Source: Fortiea sp. LEGE XX443
Lineage (GTDB): Bacteria > Cyanobacteriota > Cyanobacteriia > Cyanobacteriales > Nostocaceae
NCBI RefSeq assembly: GCF_015206815.1
Contig: NZ_JADEXZ010000047.1
Coordinates: 1-47,272 of the forward strand
DNA length: 47,272 bases
Direction: 5' to 3'
The notes under the pieces are model-generated. The model did no database searches. It was not told where the DNA came from and saw only the letters and a list, made by a program, of their open reading frames with translations. Position 1 is the first letter of the stretch. Each line of letters starts with the position of its first letter. Of this stretch, positions 34,138-42,270 are shown piece after piece. Made by a program: the position numbers and the translations under genes.

Positions 34138-34890
34138 GTGGATATTTTAGACCTGTTTCAAAAGGGTGGGCCAGCAATGTGGCCTTTGGCAGTTTTGTCA
34201 ATTCTGACTTTAAGTGTAATTTTAGAGCGTCTTTGGTTCTGGTTGCGGATTTTAACTCAAGAAAAGGAAATAGTTAACCGCGTGTTAAATGCGGCTGAGG
34301 AAAATTGGGACATAGCGACGGATATTGCCAGACAATTCACAGATCAGCCAATTGGGCGGTTTCTCTACGCCCCTTTACGCTTACTAAAAATTGATTTGGA
34401 AACCTTTCGTTTAGCCCTGGAAGCCACGGCAGAAGATGAATTAGCTGGGATGCGTCGTGGTGAAAAACTCTTAGAAGCTGTGATTGCACTCTCCCCTCTG
34501 CTGGGATTGTTAGGTACAGTTTTGGGTTTGATACAGTCTTTGCGATCAATTCGGATTGGTGATTTAGGAACGGAATCGACAGCTGGAGTCACTACTGGGA
34601 TTGGTGAATCGCTGATTAGCACTGCTGCTGGGTTAATAGTTGCGATCGTTAGTTTGATATTTTATCGCCTGTTTCAAGGTTTTTTAGTTAACCAAGTCAA
34701 AGTTTTTCGGAAGGCGGGTAATGAGTTGGAATTACTTTATCGCCAATCTCCACCAGAATTTAGCAAAAGTACATCAATTGTGCATGAAGCTTCACGAGAA
34801 AGCTTTAATCCACCCCGCAAACAAGCAAAAAATCAGTTTCCTAAATCTCCAGAATCACCGAATGTTAATGATTCATTAGATCCTGAGTAA
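34138..34890 (+). CDS. exbB: ExbB/TolQ/MotA-family proton channel
   Basis: A 250-residue inner-membrane protein with the MotA/TolQ/ExbB layout: TM1 ([22 protein letters not shown]), a cytoplasmic loop, and TM2/TM3 with [25 protein letters not shown] and [19 protein letters not shown]. The conserved TVLGLI and T-x-x-G-L motifs line the proton pathway. With ExbD it converts proton motive force into movement of an envelope partner, classically TonB-dependent transport. The start is GTG at 34138 with GGAGGGAGG 13-15 nt upstream. exbD begins 20 bp after the stop, in one operon. No TonB or receptor gene is present in the window. Confidence 0.92.
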   Translation: MDILDLFQKGGPAMWPLAVLSILTLSVILERLWFWLRILTQEKEIVNRVLNAAEENWDIATDIARQFTDQPIGRFLYAPLRLLKIDLETFRLALEATAEDELAGMRRGEKLLEAVIALSPLLGLLGTVLGLIQSLRSIRIGDLGTESTAGVTTGIGESLISTAAGLIVAIVSLIFYRLFQGFLVNQVKVFRKAGNELELLYRQSPPEFSKSTSIVHEASRESFNPPRKQAKNQFPKSPESPNVNDSLDPE

Positions 34891-34910
34891 TAAATACAAT
34901 TTCCAAGACA

Positions 34911-35585
34911 ATGAAAGTTAATTTGCATAATCCAATTGAAGAAGTACAAATTCAAATCATTCCTTTAATTGATGTTGTTTTTTGTATCCTGACGTTTTTT
35001 TTATTAGCAGCTTTGCAATTTACTCGGCAACAAGCTATTAATGTTGATTTACCTAAAGCTGCTACAGGTACAGCAGCTAGTGTGGCAGGGCAAAGTGCTA
35101 GTCAAATTGTGACTATTGATGCTATTGGCAATATTTACATAGAAAAACAACCTGTAAAACGGGAGGAATTAGCACAGAACTTAAAGCAATATCTCCAAGA
35201 AAACCCTAACGGTATTTTGGTGTTGAATGCTTCACGAACTGCAACTTACAACGATGTCGTTGAGACGCTAGATTTATTGCGACAAGTAGGAGGCGATCGC
35301 GTTTCTTTAGGAATTATCCCAGGGCCAAATCAACCTTCTCTTTCTCCACCTAATCTGCCAACAGAACCCTATTTCCCAACTAATCCTGGAATTCCAGCAG
35401 CACCAGTTCCAGAAATTAATCAACCAGGAAATTTTAATCCCAACATTCCTTTAAACCCCAACCAAATACCGACAAATCCTGTTCTACCCCCAACTGGAGA
35501 AGGTGTTACTCCTACTGTACCTAACACGCCAGTACCCCAAGTCCCGGTAGCACCAGGAACAACTAATTCTGCTCCTCAAAGGTAA
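34911..35585 (+). CDS. exbD: ExbD/TolR-family protein with proline-rich tail
   Basis: A 224-residue protein. Residues about 13-35 form the single transmembrane helix with the conserved Asp (IIPLIDVVFCILTFFLLAALQF; Asp22 is the proton-carrying residue). The periplasmic TolR-like domain (VTIDAIGNIYIEKQPV, ILVLNASRTATYNDVVETLDLLRQVG) follows to about residue 137. The last ~85 residues are unusually rich in Pro, Asn and Thr (for example NPNIPLNPNQIPTNPVLPPT), longer than in standard ExbD, and may cross the peptidoglycan or contact a partner. It is translated directly after exbB. Confidence 0.92.
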   Translation: MKVNLHNPIEEVQIQIIPLIDVVFCILTFFLLAALQFTRQQAINVDLPKAATGTAASVAGQSASQIVTIDAIGNIYIEKQPVKREELAQNLKQYLQENPNGILVLNASRTATYNDVVETLDLLRQVGGDRVSLGIIPGPNQPSLSPPNLPTEPYFPTNPGIPAAPVPEINQPGNFNPNIPLNPNQIPTNPVLPPTGEGVTPTVPNTPVPQVPVAPGTTNSAPQR

Positions 35586-35837
35586 ATTTGAGCAGAATTT
35601 TTAGACATAAGGATGTAGCGAGGGGAGATGAGGTAGATAATAGTTCCTTATCTTCCTGATGCCTAACTTGCTTATTCTCTGACTCGTTATCTAAACCTAA
35701 AGATATAAAAAATAAATTATGGTTAGAGTAAAATCATCTGCTAATTTACAAGTAATTGGCAAAGCTTCAAAGATTCTGAAATCGGTTGCTTAGATAAGCG
35801 ATCGCCAATCGCTATTCGCGTTTCAAGGATTGTGGCA

Positions 35838-36203
35838 ATGAATGCAATTGTGACGCTTTTAATTGTTTGGGTAGTAACATCTATCAGCTTGCTGATTATT
35901 AGTAAACTCCCCCTAGGAGTTGAAGTTGACTCTCCCAAAAAAGCCTTTATTTCCGCAGCAGTTCTAGGTATTGTTACGGCGATCATCAGACCAATTTTAC
36001 GCCTGATATTTGCAGTACCAAATTTTATCACTTTTGATTTGTTATCCGGCATTTTCACCTTTATGATTGCCGTTGTTTGTTTTAGTATTGCTGCTTGGTT
36101 AGTAGAAGGCTTTCGGTTACGTTTCGGGATCTGGAGTGCTGTATTAGGCGCACTTGCCCTCACTTTCATCAACAGCTTAATCTACAAGTTACTAGGTGTT
36201 TGA
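35838..36203 (+). CDS. Phage-holin-superfamily-IV-like 4-TM membrane protein
   Basis: A 121-residue integral membrane protein with four hydrophobic helices and the pattern of small bacterial proteins annotated as holin superfamily IV/YvlD-like (ISKLPLGVEVDSPKKAFISAAVLGIVTAIIRPIL; then a Gly-containing fourth helix). It is widespread in cyanobacterial chromosomes and is not evidence of a prophage here. The start is ATG 35838 or GTG 35832. Function unknown. Confidence 0.75.
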   Translation: MNAIVTLLIVWVVTSISLLIISKLPLGVEVDSPKKAFISAAVLGIVTAIIRPILRLIFAVPNFITFDLLSGIFTFMIAVVCFSIAAWLVEGFRLRFGIWSAVLGALALTFINSLIYKLLGV

Positions 36204-36327
36204 TACCCCAGAGGCTGAGAATGATCATATTGGGCTATTAGGCCAAGCATGAGCAAGCCTGTAAGTAGATGCTATAAACTACGTACACTAGGACGAATCA
36301 AAGTCTACTTCCCTGCTTTCTTCTACA

Positions 36328-36354
36328 CCCCTAGACCCTTTTTTCAGCTAGGGG
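36328..36354. repeat. Hairpin upstream of psbK
   Basis: CCCCTAG/CTAGGGG flank a 13-nt T-rich loop between the small membrane protein gene and psbK. It could end the upstream transcript; there is no T run after the right arm. Confidence 0.45.
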
Positions 36355-36449
36355 AGAGAATCACTAATGATTGATTACCAGTGACTAAACCATGTTAAGA
36401 TACATCTCAATTATGAAAGCTGTGTTGGATAGATTGGATTAAAACGAAC

Positions 36450-36587
36450 ATGGAAGCCGCACTGTTATTAGCTAAATTGCCTGAAGCTTACCAAATTTTC
36501 GATCCTCTGGTAGACGTTCTTCCAGTTATTCCTGTTTTCTTCTTGTTACTTGCTTTCGTATGGCAAGCAGCTGTCGGATTTAGGTAA
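36450..36587 (+). CDS. psbK: Photosystem II reaction centre protein PsbK
   Basis: A 45-residue protein, easily missed because of its size. After a cleaved N-terminal presequence (MEAALLLAK), the mature chain begins at [20 protein letters not shown], followed by a single transmembrane helix [16 protein letters not shown]. This is an almost textbook PsbK, a core low-molecular-weight photosystem II subunit near CP43 in the thylakoid membrane. It is followed by a strong intrinsic terminator and so is monocistronic. Confidence 0.97.
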
Positions 36588-36606
36588 GTTAACTAAATTT
36601 TCAATC

Positions 36607-36640
36607 AATAGGATAGGTGTTTTACCTATCCTATTTTTTT
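36607..36640 (+). terminator. Rho-independent terminator of psbK
   Basis: AATAGGATAGGT-GTTTT-ACCTATCCTATT gives a perfect 12-bp stem with a 5-nt loop, followed by TTTTT. It starts 20 bp after the psbK stop codon. Confidence 0.93.
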
Positions 36641-36781
36641 GACCATATCTTCTTGTTAAAACTTGATGTTTCTTAATTATTTGTAATAATTAGTCAGAAG
36701 TTAAGTAAAATAGTCCATAACAGCCTGATTAAAACTTAGCCTTTCCAGTCGAATGTACAGTCAACAAGGAATTAACTAGCT

Positions 36782-37078
36782 ATGGGTAATATCAAATTTA
36801 TCAAAGAGAACAAGGAAGTAATCGCAGCAAATGGTGCTAACTTGCGGCTGAAAGCGATGGAAAACGGCATAGACTTGTACACATTGTTGGGCAAAATGAC
36901 CAATTGCGGCGGCTATGGTCAGTGTGGTACATGTGTTGTGGAAATAGTCGAAGGTTTAGAGAATCTTTCCCCGCGCACCGAAGTTGAAAACCGGAAGTTT
37001 AAGAAAAAACCAGACAATTACCGCCTAGCCTGTCAAACTTTAGTACATGGCCCTGTCAGCGTGGTAACAAAACCTTAA
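36782..37078 (+). CDS. [2Fe-2S] ferredoxin-like protein
   Basis: A 98-residue beta-grasp ferredoxin with Cys42, Cys48, Cys51 and Cys84 ([11 protein letters not shown] ... RLACQ). The C-x5-C-x2-C spacing differs from PetF-type ferredoxin (C-x4-C-x2-C) and is more like adrenodoxin-type/low-potential cyanobacterial ferredoxins. It should carry one electron at a time; its partners are unknown. The basic C-terminal half ([11 protein letters not shown]) is unusual for plant-type ferredoxins. It lies between psbK and psbM on the same strand, but separate terminators argue for independent transcription from psbK. Confidence 0.9.
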   Translation: MGNIKFIKENKEVIAANGANLRLKAMENGIDLYTLLGKMTNCGGYGQCGTCVVEIVEGLENLSPRTEVENRKFKKKPDNYRLACQTLVHGPVSVVTKP

Positions 37079-37199
37079 CTTTTGAGGGTTACCCGCCAGC
37101 GCATTGGCGACATAGAAAGTAAAAAAATAAGGCTAACACGGGCATCTATGATGCTATTCTAAAGTTGTTGACTGGAAATTATAGAGAGGCTTTCGTGCC

Positions 37200-37304
37200 A
37201 TGCAAGTTAATGACTTAGGGTTCGTGGCGAGCATTCTGTTCGTATTAGTTCCCTCTGTGTTTTTAATAATTCTTTACATCCAAACCGCAAGCCGCGAAGG
37301 TTAA
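37200..37304 (+). CDS. psbM: Photosystem II reaction centre protein PsbM
   Basis: A 34-residue single-helix protein, [20 protein letters not shown] followed by [14 protein letters not shown]. The conserved N-terminus MQVN and C-terminal YIQTAS identify PsbM, which sits at the interface of the photosystem II dimer. It is too short for routine gene calling. It is 121 bp after the ferredoxin gene, and a terminator follows at 37338. Confidence 0.97.
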   Translation: MQVNDLGFVASILFVLVPSVFLIILYIQTASREG

Positions 37305-37337
37305 AAAGATAGTTAATAGTTTGTGGATAGTATAAAG

Positions 37338-37367
37338 AACCCCTACGCCATTGGTATAGGGGTTTTT
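37338..37367. terminator. Terminator between psbM and the USP gene
   Basis: AACCCCTA and TAGGGGTT enclose an 11-nt loop, followed by TTTTGTTT on the plus strand. It serves psbM and may also end the converging USP transcript. Confidence 0.85.
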
Positions 37368-37394
37368 GTTTATCAACCGAAATCTATTTAGACC

Positions 37395-38252
37395 TTATGC
37401 AACTGTCCGCGCCAACAATACTGGACAAGTGGCGTTAACTCGAACATAATCAGATAAAGAAGCGCCTATGAGTCGGTCTATATCCACAAAACTCTTAGCT
37501 ACAGATGGACGACGATCTGGAGATCCTAGTAGTAGTAAGTCTACATTCAAATCCTCTGCCAAGCGACAAATTTCTTCACCTGGTTTACCGCTACTAGTGT
37601 AGCAACGAGCTTGTACACCGTATTTTTGGGCTTCGGCATATGCTGCTGCAAAAATTGGATTTTTGTCTGGGATAATTTCAGTAACTTCTGATATTTTGCC
37701 GCGCAAATCGGTATTAACATTAGTTAATACTAACTGACTACCGGGGATATCTCGCAGCAAGAACAGAGCTAAATTTAAACAATGTTTTGCTCCATCAGAG
37801 TTGTCCATCGCCACCATAATCCGCTTAATTCTTTTGACGTAAATATCGTCTTTAACCAGCAACATTGGGCGAGAAGACAATTGAAAAACATACTGACTTA
37901 CAGAGTTTGACAAAATTGACTGCAAACGCTTGAGTCCGCGTGAACCCATGATGATTAAGTCAGCATCAATTTCATCGGCTACTTGACAAACTACATCTTT
38001 AGGATCACCTTGCCGTAAAATTGAAGACACCTGACTTGGATCTAAATTCAAAGACTGAATGGCATTGGCTAAAATTTTACCACCTTCTTCCCATTTATCT
38101 GTCATTGCGGAAGCAGTACTTTGGGGAGGAACAACATGTAAAACCGTAACTTTTGCATGTTGAATTGATGGTATTTCTTTCAAGGTTTTGAGCATTTCTT
38201 CTGCATGACCTAAGCCCGAAACCGCCAGCAAAATTTTTTCTATCATTGTCAC
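37395..38252 (-). CDS. Tandem universal stress protein (two UspA domains)
   Basis: A 285-residue protein with two Usp folds. Domain 1 (1-135) starts KILLAVSGLGHAEEMLKTL and ends with IIMGSRGLKRLQSILSNSVSQYV, close to the ATP-binding G-x2-G-x9-G-S/T signature but with Asn at the third Gly. Domain 2 (136-285) starts RIMVAMDNSDGAKHCLNLAL and ends LLLGSPDRRPSVA...IGASLSDYVRVNATCPVLL, where the nucleotide loop is degenerate. Such tandem Usps are common in Nostoc and support stress survival; this one may bind ATP weakly. It converges with psbM. Confidence 0.92.
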   Translation of the reverse strand: MTMIEKILLAVSGLGHAEEMLKTLKEIPSIQHAKVTVLHVVPPQSTASAMTDKWEEGGKILANAIQSLNLDPSQVSSILRQGDPKDVVCQVADEIDADLIIMGSRGLKRLQSILSNSVSQYVFQLSSRPMLLVKDDIYVKRIKRIMVAMDNSDGAKHCLNLALFLLRDIPGSQLVLTNVNTDLRGKISEVTEIIPDKNPIFAAAYAEAQKYGVQARCYTSSGKPGEEICRLAEDLNVDLLLLGSPDRRPSVAKSFVDIDRLIGASLSDYVRVNATCPVLLARTVA

Positions 38253-38846
38253 TTCTTACTTGTAAATGTTGCTTTAGTGTTTGCTCTGAGTAATTGGCTC
38301 AGTTGATTTATCAACTTCTTGCCCTATAACCTAGTGCTACTACGCAGAAATTCAAAATTAAAAACCTTGTTGAGTTTTATCCGACTGTTACTTATTTCTG
38401 CCTAACTACACACCCTAAGTAAGTTAGTACACATCAAATTTAAATCACTAGTATTTTGTTATTAAATACATCAGAAAAACTAGTGAATATTTAGTTTGAT
38501 TTGTATTTGTTTACCTAGATTTTGAATAGGCTTCAATAATTAAGCTTACTCCCAATTTAACTTAGCCAACTTTATAAAATATGATGTTATTTATTATTTT
38601 TAATCTATATTAACTTTTGTTCATTAGAACAAAGTTAAGTATTGCAAAGATTGTCTATAAAATCAGCGGAATTATACCATTGTTTTTCTGGGCGATCGCC
38701 CACTTTAAAAAAAATTAGATTTATTAGGTAATTAGCCTTTAATTATAACTTCAGTTATGTTTATCGGAACAATAAAATATAACTATTTAATTGTTTGGAA
38801 AACTGTGCATATGCAACTTCCTAAAATTACTGCAACTATTTTGCTC

Positions 38847-38900
38847 AGGACTTACGCAACTGGCACAACGCGATGCCTGCGGCGGGCTACGCCTACGCTA
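38847..38900. repeat. Palindromic extragenic repeat (GCGATGCCTGCGGCGGGC type)
   Basis: ACTTACGCAACTGGCACAAC is followed by GCGATGCCTGCGGCGGGC and TACGCCTACGC. This combination is a familiar Nostoc intergenic repeat. Confidence 0.6.
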
Positions 38901-38966
38901 GTTGATAGTACATAAGTATTAATTAAATCGGATTTTGGTTGTTGCATAAATGCGGGATGATTTTCT

Positions 38967-39098
38967 TAAGTAGAAAGGTGCAAATAAACGGAACTATGTA
39001 ACGGAAAGTAAAGTAGCTTGAAAACCTCTTCCCTTCTGCCTTCTGCCCTCTGCCTCCTGCCTTGTCATAACGACAATTTTTAACACCGACCTACTTAT
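38967..39098. repeat. Long dispersed repeat with heptamer core, copy 2 (132 bp)
   Basis: Nearly identical to 22704-22828 except for one extra heptamer unit and a few single-base differences. It is in the same orientation as copy 1 but not next to any plus-strand gene. Confidence 0.9.
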
Positions 39099-39121
39099 AT
39101 TTATCTCTCAAAATCTCTTCT

Positions 39122-39170
39122 TCTCTACGAGACGCTGCGCGTTGGCGGAAGCCTCTCTTAGAGAATGCGT
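39122..39170. repeat. Palindromic repeat with CTCTTAGAGAA core
   Basis: TCTCTACGAGACGCTGCGCG, then GTTGGCGGAAGCC and CTCTCTTAGAGAATGCG. The CTCTTAGAGAA core and the GACGCTGCGCG arm also occur inside hrcA (1081-1104), which links the two sites as one repeat family. Confidence 0.6.
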
Positions 39171-39473
39171 ACTTTGCGGTTCATTATTTCATCCCTAAAT
39201 TCAGCAACGCCGGATTTTGAAAGCTTTGCCTTCGTAATAGAAGTGGCTGTCTTGGAAGCAGTATAGAAAAAATAGTCAGAAGACAATCTGGGTGCGGAAT
39301 GTGGGATAAAAGCTTAGTGCGATCGCATCTTAAAGTTGGCAGAAAACGCAGATATTGACAAGGCAATCAATAAAGCGATGAAAGCGATTGAGGATAAATA
39401 TTAATAATCCTTAATAGTCTTCACTACTAAGGATTTCCAAAAAAATAACAATACTCACAATCCAAACCGTCTC

Positions 39474-39992
39474 TTAAAAATCATCAAGAAACTGACTGAG
39501 ACGACTAATAACCGGGTCAACATCTTCGGGAGGTGTAGCAGCGTAGGTAGTGTTAACCATTTCCATTGCTGGTAGGGGTGACACTACTGGCGCTGGTGCT
39601 GGTGAAGTTGGAGGCTGATGGTGAATAATGGGTGGTCGCTCTGTTACCAAAATTGCCAGATGCGCCATTTGTTGCGTGAGTTGCACAATATGGCGTTCCA
39701 TCGCCTCCAAACGATTCGATTCCTTCGCAAAAAAACGTTCCTCTAGGTCTGCCACTTGACGTTGCAGTTCATCGATTTTCTGTTCAACCGACTCTGCGGC
39801 TATTATTTTTGAACCAGGTTTTACAGATTCCGGTACACATAAAAATTGCCATAGGGCTTCTTTGCAGAGGTCGCTAAAAGTCTTTTCTGGTTGAGGCTCT
39901 AAATGGCTTTCTACCAGGGACAACAAGCTTTCGTCTGCAACTTCTGGGTTGAACGTGACCGATTTAACTACTTTTTTTGACCATTGGAACAT
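39474..39992 (-). CDS. RHH/coiled-coil partner of the actin-like protein (ParR-like candidate)
   Basis: A 172-residue protein encoded 5 bp after the actin-like gene. Residues 8-55 (KVVKSVTFNPEVADESLLSL, then KTFSDLCKEALWQFL) fit a ribbon-helix-helix DNA-binding fold: a beta strand, a helix and an S-F/S-D-L-x-x-E-A-L helix. Residues about 66-115 are a coiled coil (EQKIDELQRQVADLEERFF). A Pro-rich linker follows, and the chain ends in a short acidic helix, ISRLSQFLDDF. DNA-binding N-terminus plus C-terminal tail is how ParR adaptors link DNA to ParM filaments. The assignment is structural inference; sequence identity with known ParR is not evident. Confidence 0.6.
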   Translation of the reverse strand: MFQWSKKVVKSVTFNPEVADESLLSLVESHLEPQPEKTFSDLCKEALWQFLCVPESVKPGSKIIAAESVEQKIDELQRQVADLEERFFAKESNRLEAMERHIVQLTQQMAHLAILVTERPPIIHHQPPTSPAPAPVVSPLPAMEMVNTTYAATPPEDVDPVISRLSQFLDDF

Positions 39993-39997
39993 TGGCT

Positions 39998-41146
39998 TTA
40001 AGACCTAGCAGCGCGAACGGCGGACAATTGCGCCTCTCCATAAATATACTGCCCCAAGGCGTTAGCTTGGCGAGATGGTGCAGCTAGATGAGCGTTGATT
40101 TTAGCATCCTTCAACAGACGTTGCACATCTTCCCAGAAGAATTCACCGCCGCCGCCAGTGATAATCACATCAGTCACACGCTCAGGTAGCCAAGCGAGGA
40201 CACGGCTGCAAATGTCACGAGAAAACATCTCAATCAGGTTGGGGAGGAAATCATCAAGGTTAGTGGGCTTACTAGCGCCTTTAGGACGATAGAAACGTTC
40301 TCCCTTGGCTTTGTTAACAGCAGAAATCAGCGCCAGAGATTGGCTGTCTGCACCTTCGATTTCCTTGGCAACCATTTCATAAAATTTGCTCATCCCGAAG
40401 TCTTCACTCTTAGAAGCACCTCGTGCGAAGCGGAAGTTATCTACCATCAGCAAATCGATGGTTTGATGCCCAATATCGACAATAGCCGCCGAGACTTTGG
40501 TAAAGTCGGGAGTTGTGCCGCTTTTCTTGGGTTGAGCTTCACACCAGAGAAGGCTACCGTAACCTTCAGGCATTACCCAAACTTTATTGATATTCAGGGA
40601 GACGGTTTCACCCCGAAAGTTCATGATGTGGGGGCCAGTCAGCTGACTGATGATTTGAGCCTTTTCTTTTTCAAACTGCTCTAGGGAGAGGAAGGGTAAA
40701 CCCAGCACTATAGAAATTTCGTCTTTCAGTTTGAAATAGCCAGCACATGCCAAGACTTTAGCGAGTGCGTCTTCTACTTTAGATTTTCCGACTCCCAGAT
40801 TTGCGCCAAAATCTGCTGCTAGTTGACCGACAGCATAGCCACTGCCTTGATATTCCATCCACAAATCCATGAGAGGATCTGTAGCGCGGGCTTCAAAAAT
40901 GCCTCCCCGCACTTCTTCCATTGACATTTGTTTGACATTGGCGGGAATGAAAACCACATTGTTCGGTTCGCGGCTGACAGAAGTCTTGGTGGAAGTTCTG
41001 CCTAAGTCCACACTGAGAATGGATTTGCTCGAACCGCCATTTGACTTAATAGCAGTACCAGAATTAATTGGGGTAGATGCTGAAACCCTGTTGAGAGGGA
41101 TAGCAGCAGCATTCATTGGGGTAGCGGCGGAAGGTTGGTCTGTCAT
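39998..41146 (-). CDS. Actin-like ATPase of the ParM/StbA type
   Basis: A 382-residue actin-fold protein. Nucleotide motifs are visible: phosphate-1 SVDLGRTSTKTSV (after a ~40-residue Ala/Thr/Asn-rich leader), phosphate-2 AAIVDIGHQTIDLLMV, and adenosine ITGGGGEFFWEDV. It should polymerise with ATP, like plasmid-segregation ParM or Alp proteins. The start ATG 41146 is chosen because AGGAG lies 5 nt upstream; a GTG/ATG further out at 41176 has no such signal. The next gene encodes a putative RHH adaptor, giving parM-parR order. The surrounding housekeeping genes suggest a chromosomal location. Clear parC iterons upstream are not seen. Confidence 0.85.
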   Translation of the reverse strand: MTDQPSAATPMNAAAIPLNRVSASTPINSGTAIKSNGGSSKSILSVDLGRTSTKTSVSREPNNVVFIPANVKQMSMEEVRGGIFEARATDPLMDLWMEYQGSGYAVGQLAADFGANLGVGKSKVEDALAKVLACAGYFKLKDEISIVLGLPFLSLEQFEKEKAQIISQLTGPHIMNFRGETVSLNINKVWVMPEGYGSLLWCEAQPKKSGTTPDFTKVSAAIVDIGHQTIDLLMVDNFRFARGASKSEDFGMSKFYEMVAKEIEGADSQSLALISAVNKAKGERFYRPKGASKPTNLDDFLPNLIEMFSRDICSRVLAWLPERVTDVIITGGGGEFFWEDVQRLLKDAKINAHLAAPSRQANALGQYIYGEAQLSAVRAARS

Positions 41147-41330
41147 GAAAGCTCCTAGTCCTTTCTTAACTGTCAAAATTTATCGTGCTCATCTTACAAA
41201 CAAACATGCGAGATACCAGAAATTCTAGGTTTCGTCAAGTGTAGCTACGAATACGCCTAATGCTGAGTTAGGCGATCGCAAATTCAGCATTATTTGGCAT
41301 AGTGTAGGCGAATTTTTACCAGATGTAACC

Positions 41331-41360
41331 CCCTAACTTTAAATCAAATTTAAATTAGGG
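41331..41360 (-). terminator. Inverted repeat downstream of the DedA gene
   Basis: CCCTAA-C-TTTAAA pairs with TTTAAA-T-TTAGGG, beginning 10 bp after the DedA stop codon. It has one mismatch and no T run, so terminator function is only likely. Confidence 0.45.
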
Positions 41361-41369
41361 TTGTGTATT

Positions 41370-41987
41370 TTAGCGTCTAGTACTTTTTCGCCTGCGTTTG
41401 AGTATCCAGGCCACAAATGCCAAAACCAAGCAGCCAAGCACGATTTTGGATACCGGGGCTAAGTACTTATCCACAAGTTCATACTGGCTACCCAAAACGT
41501 ATCCTGAGTATGTTAACAAACCTACCCAGGCAGCACTACCCAAGGTTGTATAAAATAGAAATGGTAGCAAATACATGTTGCTAATGCCTGCCGGCACGGA
41601 AATCAAAGTGCGGACTCCCGGTACAAGACGACCAATTAACACTGCTTTGCTACCTTGAGAATCAAACCAGTGCTTTGCTTTGGTGATATCTTTGCTGGAT
41701 ATAGTCAACCATTTGCCGTATTTATCAGCCCAAATTTTTAAGCGCTTTTCGCCCAAAAACTTACCAGGATAGTACCATACAAGTGCGCCAGCTACAGAAC
41801 CCACAAGTCCGGCACAAAAGACTCCAAAGATATTTAACCTGTCTGGAGTTGCCCTAGCGGTAAATCCTGCCAGTGGCATAATCAGTTCTGAGGGAATAGG
41901 GGGAAAAAGATTTTCTACAAACATCAATAATGCAATTCCTACATATCCCAAGGAATTGATAGTATTGGTAATCCATTCAAGCATCAA
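41370..41987 (-). CDS. DedA-family membrane protein
   Basis: A 205-residue DedA/VTT-domain protein with about five hydrophobic segments. It shows LLMFVENLFPPIPSELIMPLAGF, the typical E-x-x-x-P-x-P-S/G-E motif, and GRLVPGVRTLISVPAGISNMYLLPFL, the conserved F/G-R-x-x-P-x-x-R re-entrant loop. Members help recycle undecaprenyl phosphate or other lipid carriers and maintain membrane homeostasis. The start is at ATG 41987 or the next Met. C-terminal RRRRKSTRR is strongly basic, consistent with a cytoplasmic end. Confidence 0.9.
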   Translation of the reverse strand: MMLEWITNTINSLGYVGIALLMFVENLFPPIPSELIMPLAGFTARATPDRLNIFGVFCAGLVGSVAGALVWYYPGKFLGEKRLKIWADKYGKWLTISSKDITKAKHWFDSQGSKAVLIGRLVPGVRTLISVPAGISNMYLLPFLFYTTLGSAAWVGLLTYSGYVLGSQYELVDKYLAPVSKIVLGCLVLAFVAWILKRRRKSTRR

Positions 41988-42111
41988 ATCTATTCCTAAA
42001 ATTGCTGCACAAGTCTTGTTGCCTAATGTAGCGTTAATCTCCCCAAAACTTTACTGATGATCGCGGCTCGCTATGGTCAAAATCATCCAAGTCTGGATAT
42101 GAAAGCTAAAT

Positions 42112-42140
42112 TTTAGGGGCGCAATCCTTACGCCCCTAAA
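42112..42140. terminator. GC-rich hairpin between the oxidoreductase and DedA genes
   Basis: TTTAGGGGCG and CGCCCCTAAA form a perfect 10-bp stem with a 9-nt loop, followed on the minus strand by ATTTAG. It probably ends the oxidoreductase transcript. Confidence 0.55.
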
Positions 42141-42189
42141 CATGTAATGTATTCAATTGAGACTGCCGTATTTTTGTATTAGGTAGCTA

Positions 42190-42260
42190 GAGGGCAGAGG
42201 ACGGCGGAAGGAAGAGTATCTTGCCCTTGCTCCCTGCTCCCTGCTCCCCTGTCTATCTCC
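42190..42260. repeat. GCTCCCT heptamer tract
   Basis: GCTCCCTGCTCCCTGCTCCCCT near 42228-42250, with related purine-rich sequence just before it. Same repeat class as near 15720. Confidence 0.6.
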
Positions 42261-42270
42261 CCCACCTCTG

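Larger units (their letters stand above)
38253..39473. other. Long repeat-bearing intergenic region
   Basis: 1.2 kb without a supported gene. It carries a palindromic GCGATGCCTGCGGCGGGCTAC-type repeat (38847-38900), copy 2 of the 125/132-bp dispersed repeat (38967-39098), another palindromic repeat (39122-39170), and a short orphan frame ending KAINKAMKAIEDKY at 39405 that looks like the tail of a lost gene. The rest is AT-rich. Confidence 0.6.

Noticed and set aside
35838-36203. Prophage holin
   Set aside because: The 4-TM protein resembles a holin superfamily by name only; no lysis, capsid or integrase genes are near, and such proteins are common in cyanobacterial chromosomes.
39184-39366. 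60-codon minus-strand frame
   Set aside because: Low-complexity Leu/Pro/Arg translation over repeat-rich DNA, no ribosome-binding site, no recognised domain.
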